From Diaphorobacter aerolatus (GTDB lineage Bacteria; Pseudomonadota; Gammaproteobacteria; Burkholderiales; Burkholderiaceae_C), in contig NZ_CP060783.1 of NCBI RefSeq assembly GCF_014489535.1, forward strand, positions 3,142,501-3,206,500: a DNA stretch of 64,000 nucleotides, read 5' to 3'. Each line of letters begins with the position of its first letter. The first letter of the stretch is position 1. Under the pieces are notes generated by a model that ran no database searches, was not told the DNA's origin, and worked only from the letters and a program-made list of their open reading frames with translations. Below are positions 60,452 to 64,000 of the stretch, piece after piece. A program made the translations under genes and the position numbers.

Positions 60452-61018
60452 TCACAGGTCCACGTTGATCAGCTTCCATCCCATGAGTCCGTCGCGGCGG
60501 AAGATGAAGGCACGGGCCGGATCGCTTTTTCTGGATACACGCACCTTGCTGAAGCCCTGATAGTCCACCGAGAAGTTGCGGTCGTTGTTCTGATCGCGGG
60601 AGTCTTTGCCGGAGGCGTCGTCGGGCCGGGCTTCGGGTGCGCGCCTTGCCTTATTGGCGGGCGGCAGCCTGGGATCTAACTGGCCCGAGTGCAGCATCGC
60701 CATGACGCCTGCGGGCGACACCATGGCCTCCACCGCAGCGCCCACCATCATGCCGCCAATCGCCTGTCCGAGACCGCCGAGCGGGTTGGACGAATCCTGC
60801 GCGGGAAGCCTGTCCGCAATCGAGCTCATGAGCTTGCCCTTGATGTTCTCGCGCAGCACCGGATAGTCCACATACTGCGACAGCGCGTCGGCATCCCTGG
60901 CATCGAGCGCCTTGCCGATGGAGCGCATCGCGAGGTAGGGCGAGGCGTAGAGCAGCGCGACAAAGACCAGAGCCATTACGGCGACGACCGCGACGATGAC
61001 GTTGGTGGTTTTCTTCAT
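60452..61018 (-). CDS. DUF2939 domain-containing membrane-anchored protein
   Basis: The ATG at 61018 gives 188 residues: a basic N-terminus and helix (KKTTNVIVAVVAVMALVFVALL), YLAMRSIGKALDARDADALSQYVDYPVLRENIKGKLM (the DUF2939 core, a helical region), a glycine-rich segment (GGLGQAIGGMMVG) and a C-terminal beta part (FSKVRVSRKSD, GWKLINVDL). Probably periplasmic; function unknown. Confidence 0.85.
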   Translation of the reverse strand: MKKTTNVIVAVVAVMALVFVALLYASPYLAMRSIGKALDARDADALSQYVDYPVLRENIKGKLMSSIADRLPAQDSSNPLGGLGQAIGGMMVGAAVEAMVSPAGVMAMLHSGQLDPRLPPANKARRAPEARPDDASGKDSRDQNNDRNFSVDYQGFSKVRVSRKSDPARAFIFRRDGLMGWKLINVDL

Positions 61019-61125
61019 GGGTGGATCAGGATAGGGAAGGAGTCGCGACAGTTCGCATGCTCGCACAATGCAAAAAGGCGATCCGCCATGAATGCGGTCG
61101 CCTTGCAGGATGGGTGCGCGGGCGG

Positions 61126-61677
61126 TCAGCCGGCCTTCTTCATCCAGTCCGAGAGCTCATCGGCATGTTCCTGTTCCTGCTCCAGGATCTGCTCGATCAG
61201 GCGGCGCGTCGTGTGATCCTTGTCGCCGATCAGTTCGATCAGCTGCGTATATGCCTCGATGGCCACGCGCTCGGCGATCAGGTTCGAGCGGATCATTTCG
61301 TGCAGTTCGAGCTGCTCGTTGTAGTCCGCATGGCTGCGCTTGGTGAGCGTATCCGGGTTCAGGTCGGGCTCGCCGCCGAGTTGCACGATGCGCTGGCAAA
61401 TGCGGTCGGCATGGGCCTGTTCTTCATTGGCGTGCACCAGGAATTCTCCGGCGATGGCGGGCGATTCGAGACCCGTGGCCGTGAAATGGTGGCGCTTGTA
61501 GCGCAGCACGCAGACCAGTTCGGTCGCCAGCGAGTCGTTGAGCAGGCGGATGATGTCTTCGCGGTAGGGGCCGTCGTTTGCCACGACGGCGCCCTTGTCG
61601 AGGCTTTTCTTCGCCGCATCAAGGCGCTTCTGGTCGAGTTGCAATTTTTCCTTCTTGGAAGCTTTGGTCGTGGTCAT
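61126..61677 (-). CDS. Ferritin-like/bacterioferritin domain protein
   Basis: The 183-residue protein (AGGAA before the ATG) has a lysine-rich N-terminal arm and a four-helix diiron core: LLNDSLATELVCVLRYKRHH, EFLVHANEEQAHADRI, IAERVAIEAYTQLIELIG and LIEQILEQEQEHADEL, giving the E, ExxH, E, ExxH ligands. It fits the Dps/bacterioferritin group that oxidises and stores iron. The basic arm could bind DNA, as in some Dps proteins. Confidence 0.9.
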   Translation of the reverse strand: MTTTKASKKEKLQLDQKRLDAAKKSLDKGAVVANDGPYREDIIRLLNDSLATELVCVLRYKRHHFTATGLESPAIAGEFLVHANEEQAHADRICQRIVQLGGEPDLNPDTLTKRSHADYNEQLELHEMIRSNLIAERVAIEAYTQLIELIGDKDHTTRRLIEQILEQEQEHADELSDWMKKAG

Positions 61678-61886
61678 CGTGGAATTCCTGTGGATGGGGG
61701 GTGATGGATGCCTTGGTATTCGCAAGTATCTGCTCCGCGCACGGTCGGCACCTTGGAACCGTAGCCAATCGGCACGGATTTGTCTGTGAGACAAAGCTGA
61801 CATTCACTAGGAGCGCACGCCTCAAGTGATTTGGAAAATCAATCGCGCAAGCAGGACGGCTCCCTAGAATTTGCGGCTGTTTTGCC

Positions 61887-61897
61887 GTGAACAGGCC
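61887..61897 (+). repeat. Copy of the dispersed oligomer GTGAACAGGCC just before a start codon
   Basis: The copy reads on as CTGACC and then the ATG of the glycosyltransferase (61904), so it lies in the translation-initiation region. Confidence 0.5.
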
Positions 61898-61903
61898 CTG
61901 ACC

Positions 61904-62992
61904 ATGACCGCGTTTTCCAAGCCCTCCATCTGCCTGAACATGATCGTCAGGAACGAGGCCCATGTGATCGAGCGCTGCCTTGCCAGCGTCAAGCCGTGGA
62001 TAGACCGCTGGGTGATCGTCGATACCGGCTCCAGCGATGGCACGCAGCAACGGATTCGCGACTTCATGCGGGACGTTCCCGGCGAGTTGCACGAGCGGCC
62101 ATGGAAAAACTTTGCCCATAACCGCAACGAAGCGCTGCAACTGGCGCGCGCCACGGCCGACTACCTGCTGTTCATCGACGCGGATGAGCAGCTTCAGATG
62201 CCCGCGCCGTTCCAGTGGCCGCCGCTTGAGGCCGACGGCTACTTTCTCACCTGCCACATGGCGGGCACCGAATATCAGCGCAATGCCCTGATCGCCACGC
62301 GCCGCGACTGGCGCTGGGAAGGCGTGCTGCATGAATTCCTCACCGCACCCGATGCCTCGCCCTGGGAGCGACTGCCGGGGCCGGTGATCGCCGTATCGCA
62401 CGATGGCGCGCGCGCACGGGATTCAGAGACTTATCTCAGGGACATAGAACTGCTCGAGGCGGCGCTTCAAACCGAGCCGCAGAACGCGCGCTATGTGTTC
62501 TATCTGGCGCAGAGCTACCGTGATGCAGGGCGGCCAGAACAGAGCCTTGCGCGATATCGCCAGCGCGCGGCCATGGGTGGCTGGGAAGAAGAACGCTGGT
62601 TCGCTCAATTCCAGATCGCGAAGCTGATGGAGCGCACCGGCGCCGCGCCGCAAGCGGTGCGCGAGGCGTATCTGGCGGCCTATGCAGCGCGGCCGCAGCG
62701 CGCGGAGCCGCTGTGCGAGCTGGCCCGCTTTTGCCGCGAACGCAAGGAGTTCGCCCTCGCGAGCCTGTTTGCCTTGCAGGCGTCGAAGATGCCGCTTCCG
62801 GGCGAAGACCTCCTGTTCGTCGACGCATCGGTATACCGCTGGCGCGCTCTCGACGAACTGGCCGTGAGCGCGTTCTACACTCCGCAGCAGGCGCTGGGGC
62901 GCGAGGCGCTCAGGCAATTGTTGGCGCAGCGCCTGTTCCCCGAGAGCGACACAACGCGGATCGAAGCGAATCGCGCGTACTACGGGCTGTAG
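61904..62992 (+). CDS. Family 2 glycosyltransferase with C-terminal helical repeats
   Basis: The 362-residue protein opens with a GT-A fold: ICLNMIVRNEAHVIERCLAS, WVIVDTGSSDGTQQRI and LLFIDADEQLQ, which gives the metal-binding DxD. The second half (from about 200) has TPR-like helices (ETYLRDIELLEAALQTEPQN, YVFYLAQSYRDAGRPEQSLA). This architecture occurs in protein O-glycosyltransferases and sugar transferases of unknown target. It faces a collagen-like gene 13 bp away. Confidence 0.9.
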   Translation: MTAFSKPSICLNMIVRNEAHVIERCLASVKPWIDRWVIVDTGSSDGTQQRIRDFMRDVPGELHERPWKNFAHNRNEALQLARATADYLLFIDADEQLQMPAPFQWPPLEADGYFLTCHMAGTEYQRNALIATRRDWRWEGVLHEFLTAPDASPWERLPGPVIAVSHDGARARDSETYLRDIELLEAALQTEPQNARYVFYLAQSYRDAGRPEQSLARYRQRAAMGGWEEERWFAQFQIAKLMERTGAAPQAVREAYLAAYAARPQRAEPLCELARFCRERKEFALASLFALQASKMPLPGEDLLFVDASVYRWRALDELAVSAFYTPQQALGREALRQLLAQRLFPESDTTRIEANRAYYGL

Positions 62993-63005
62993 TAGCGCAG
63001 GTGTC

Positions 63006-64000
63006 TCACTGAACTCGAACGACGGTCATGTAAGCGCCCGCACCGTTCTGCAGAATGGCCGCGGCGATCAGGTCCGCGAGTTCGAGAGCAATGGTGTCAC
63101 CGGCCGCCAAGGCAATGATCGCCTGCGCCTCGAATGAAGATACCGAAACTCCTGGAGCATCGGTCAGAGGCGCTGCGGGAACGCCGTTGATGCTTACGCG
63201 CGCGGACATCAACAACGCGGCGGTGGTGCGAATCTTGTACGAGACCAGATAGCTCCCGGCGGTCGTGGCAGTGAAGACCGTATTCGTGCCGTTGGCGAGG
63301 AAATTGGCGGAGTTCAACGTGAAGGGCAGGGGGACCGGTGTTCCGCCGATGACAACGTTGATGATCGCACCGCTGATGTTGCTGGCCGACAGATAGCCTG
63401 GCTCAACGCCGGGCCCGGTGCTGCCGGTTGCGCCTATGGCACCTGTCGCGCCGGTCGGACCGGTTGCGCCCGTCACACCCGTCGGACCATTGGCTCCCGC
63501 AACCCCCGGAATGCCTTGCGGCCCGATCATGCCGGGCAGGCCTTGCGGTCCCATCGGTCCTGCAATTCCCTGTGCGCCCGTCGGCCCGGTGGGGCCCGGT
63601 GTTCCGTTGATGCCAGTCGCACCCGTGGGTCCGGTAGCCCCTGTCGCTCCAGCAGCCCCGGCTGGGCCGGTCGCTCCGGTCGCGCCCAGGGTTCCCGTGA
63701 GTGGCGTGGCTCCATCGGGACCGGCACCGGCGTTGGCCGAGCACGGCCCCAATTGGCCACCCGCGTTGAAGCAGGTGAGCGCCTGTTGCGCCATCGAGGC
63801 CGGAACCGTGGGAACGAATACGTTGTTGGCAGCGGTGTCATCGACTCTCAGGAAGAGGCTGCTGCCGCCGCTGTCCTGAACCACCACGCGCCCCGCAGCC
63901 GGGGGCGCAGAATCACGTCGTCCGCCCGCACCAGCGGCGCAGCGACCAGGATGCCCGCTCCCACGGCGAGCGTGAGAGCACGGTAGAGACGAGTGCGAGC
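63006..64000 (-). CDS. Secreted collagen-like protein with BclA-like C-terminal domain, N-terminus cut (one frameshift)
   Basis: The frame runs in from the right edge, so the true start is missing. It begins with a signal-like run ([18 protein letters not shown]). One extra base in the run 63901-63905 then joins [18 protein letters not shown]. About 31 uninterrupted Gly-X-Y triplets (63417-63695) follow, with many threonines in the third position. The last 130 residues ([40 protein letters not shown]) resemble the BclA C-terminal trimerisation domain. Confidence 0.85.
   Translation of the reverse strand, partial: SHSSLPCSHARRGSGHPGRCAAGAGGRRDSAPPAAGRVVVQDSGGSSLFLRVDDTAANNVFVPTVPASMAQQALTCFNAGGQLGPCSANAGAGPDGATPLTGTLGATGATGPAGAAGATGATGPTGATGINGTPGPTGPTGAQGIAGPMGPQGLPGMIGPQGIPGVAGANGPTGVTGATGPTGATGAIGATGSTGPGVEPGYLSASNISGAIINVVIGGTPVPLPFTLNSANFLANGTNTVFTATTAGSYLVSYKIRTTAALLMSARVSINGVPAAPLTDAPGVSVSSFEAQAIIALAAGDTIALELADLIAAAILQNGAGAYMTVVRVQ

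Overview
The window looks like an ordinary chromosomal stretch of a GC-rich betaproteobacterium, most likely a Burkholderiales member of the Comamonadaceae type. This rests on gene content and protein style: a large RND pump operon, YhdP (TIGR02099), a DUF1631 protein, a 2CSK_N-type QseC/TctE kinase, a fused indolepyruvate ferredoxin oxidoreductase with a divergent Lrp regulator, and a topoisomerase III with an alanine/lysine tail. No tRNA, rRNA, CRISPR array, prophage or transposase gene was seen. The housekeeping backbone is purB, glnE, yhdP, mltA, yajC-secD-secF, recA-recX, birA and topB.

Layout, left to right. 1-3.2 kb: end of a zinc-ribbon protein, then a leftward purB-acyltransferase-yaeQ run. 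3.4-10.4 kb: a glutathione transferase, an AT-rich convergent gap, and a leftward tripartite efflux operon (outer-membrane lipoprotein, fusion protein, RND pump). 10.6-18.5 kb: glnE leftward, divergent from yhdP, which is translationally coupled to a nitrilase-family amidase. 18.5-21.3 kb: a PAS histidine kinase coupled to a FixJ/LuxR-type regulator. 21.4-25.4 kb: OmpA-like lipoprotein, a tiny membrane protein sharing its start-codon CATG with mltA, and an MFS_3 transporter. 25.5-30.3 kb: lrp and the fused indolepyruvate oxidoreductase, followed by a 508-bp gene-free element with terminal inverted repeats. 30.5-39.7 kb: yajC-secD-secF, DUF1631, recX/recA with a perfect LexA box, and a MarR regulator. 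39.8-48.3 kb: an orphan PhnZ-like oxygenase, a second two-component system, a CitE-like lyase, a MocA-like cytidylyltransferase opposite a molybdenum hydroxylase (iorAB type), and N-formylglutamate amidohydrolase. 48.3-54.4 kb: a SPOR protein, birA, a eukaryotic-type SET methyltransferase with a lysine tail, and a topoisomerase III carrying an H1-like linker and a SWIB domain; a 31-nt strictly alternating purine/pyrimidine tract lies between the last two. 54.4-64 kb: small lipoprotein, aldehyde and hydroxyacid dehydrogenases, glyoxalase-fold protein, methyltransferase, TapT-like DTW protein, ferritin-like protein, a family-2 glycosyltransferase, and a collagen-like secreted protein running off the right edge.

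A feature of the whole window is that at least sixteen reading-frame breaks, in fifteen genes that include essential ones (secD, secF, recA, glnE), are each repaired by adding one base to a G or C run. I treat these as sequence or assembly errors and annotate the genes full length; they should not be called pseudogenes.

The most unusual biology is the SET/topB pair with its Z-DNA-prone promoter, the MITE-like element at 29.8-30.3 kb, and the collagen-like protein beside a glycosyltransferase. Assignments come from reading motifs by eye; no database search was possible.
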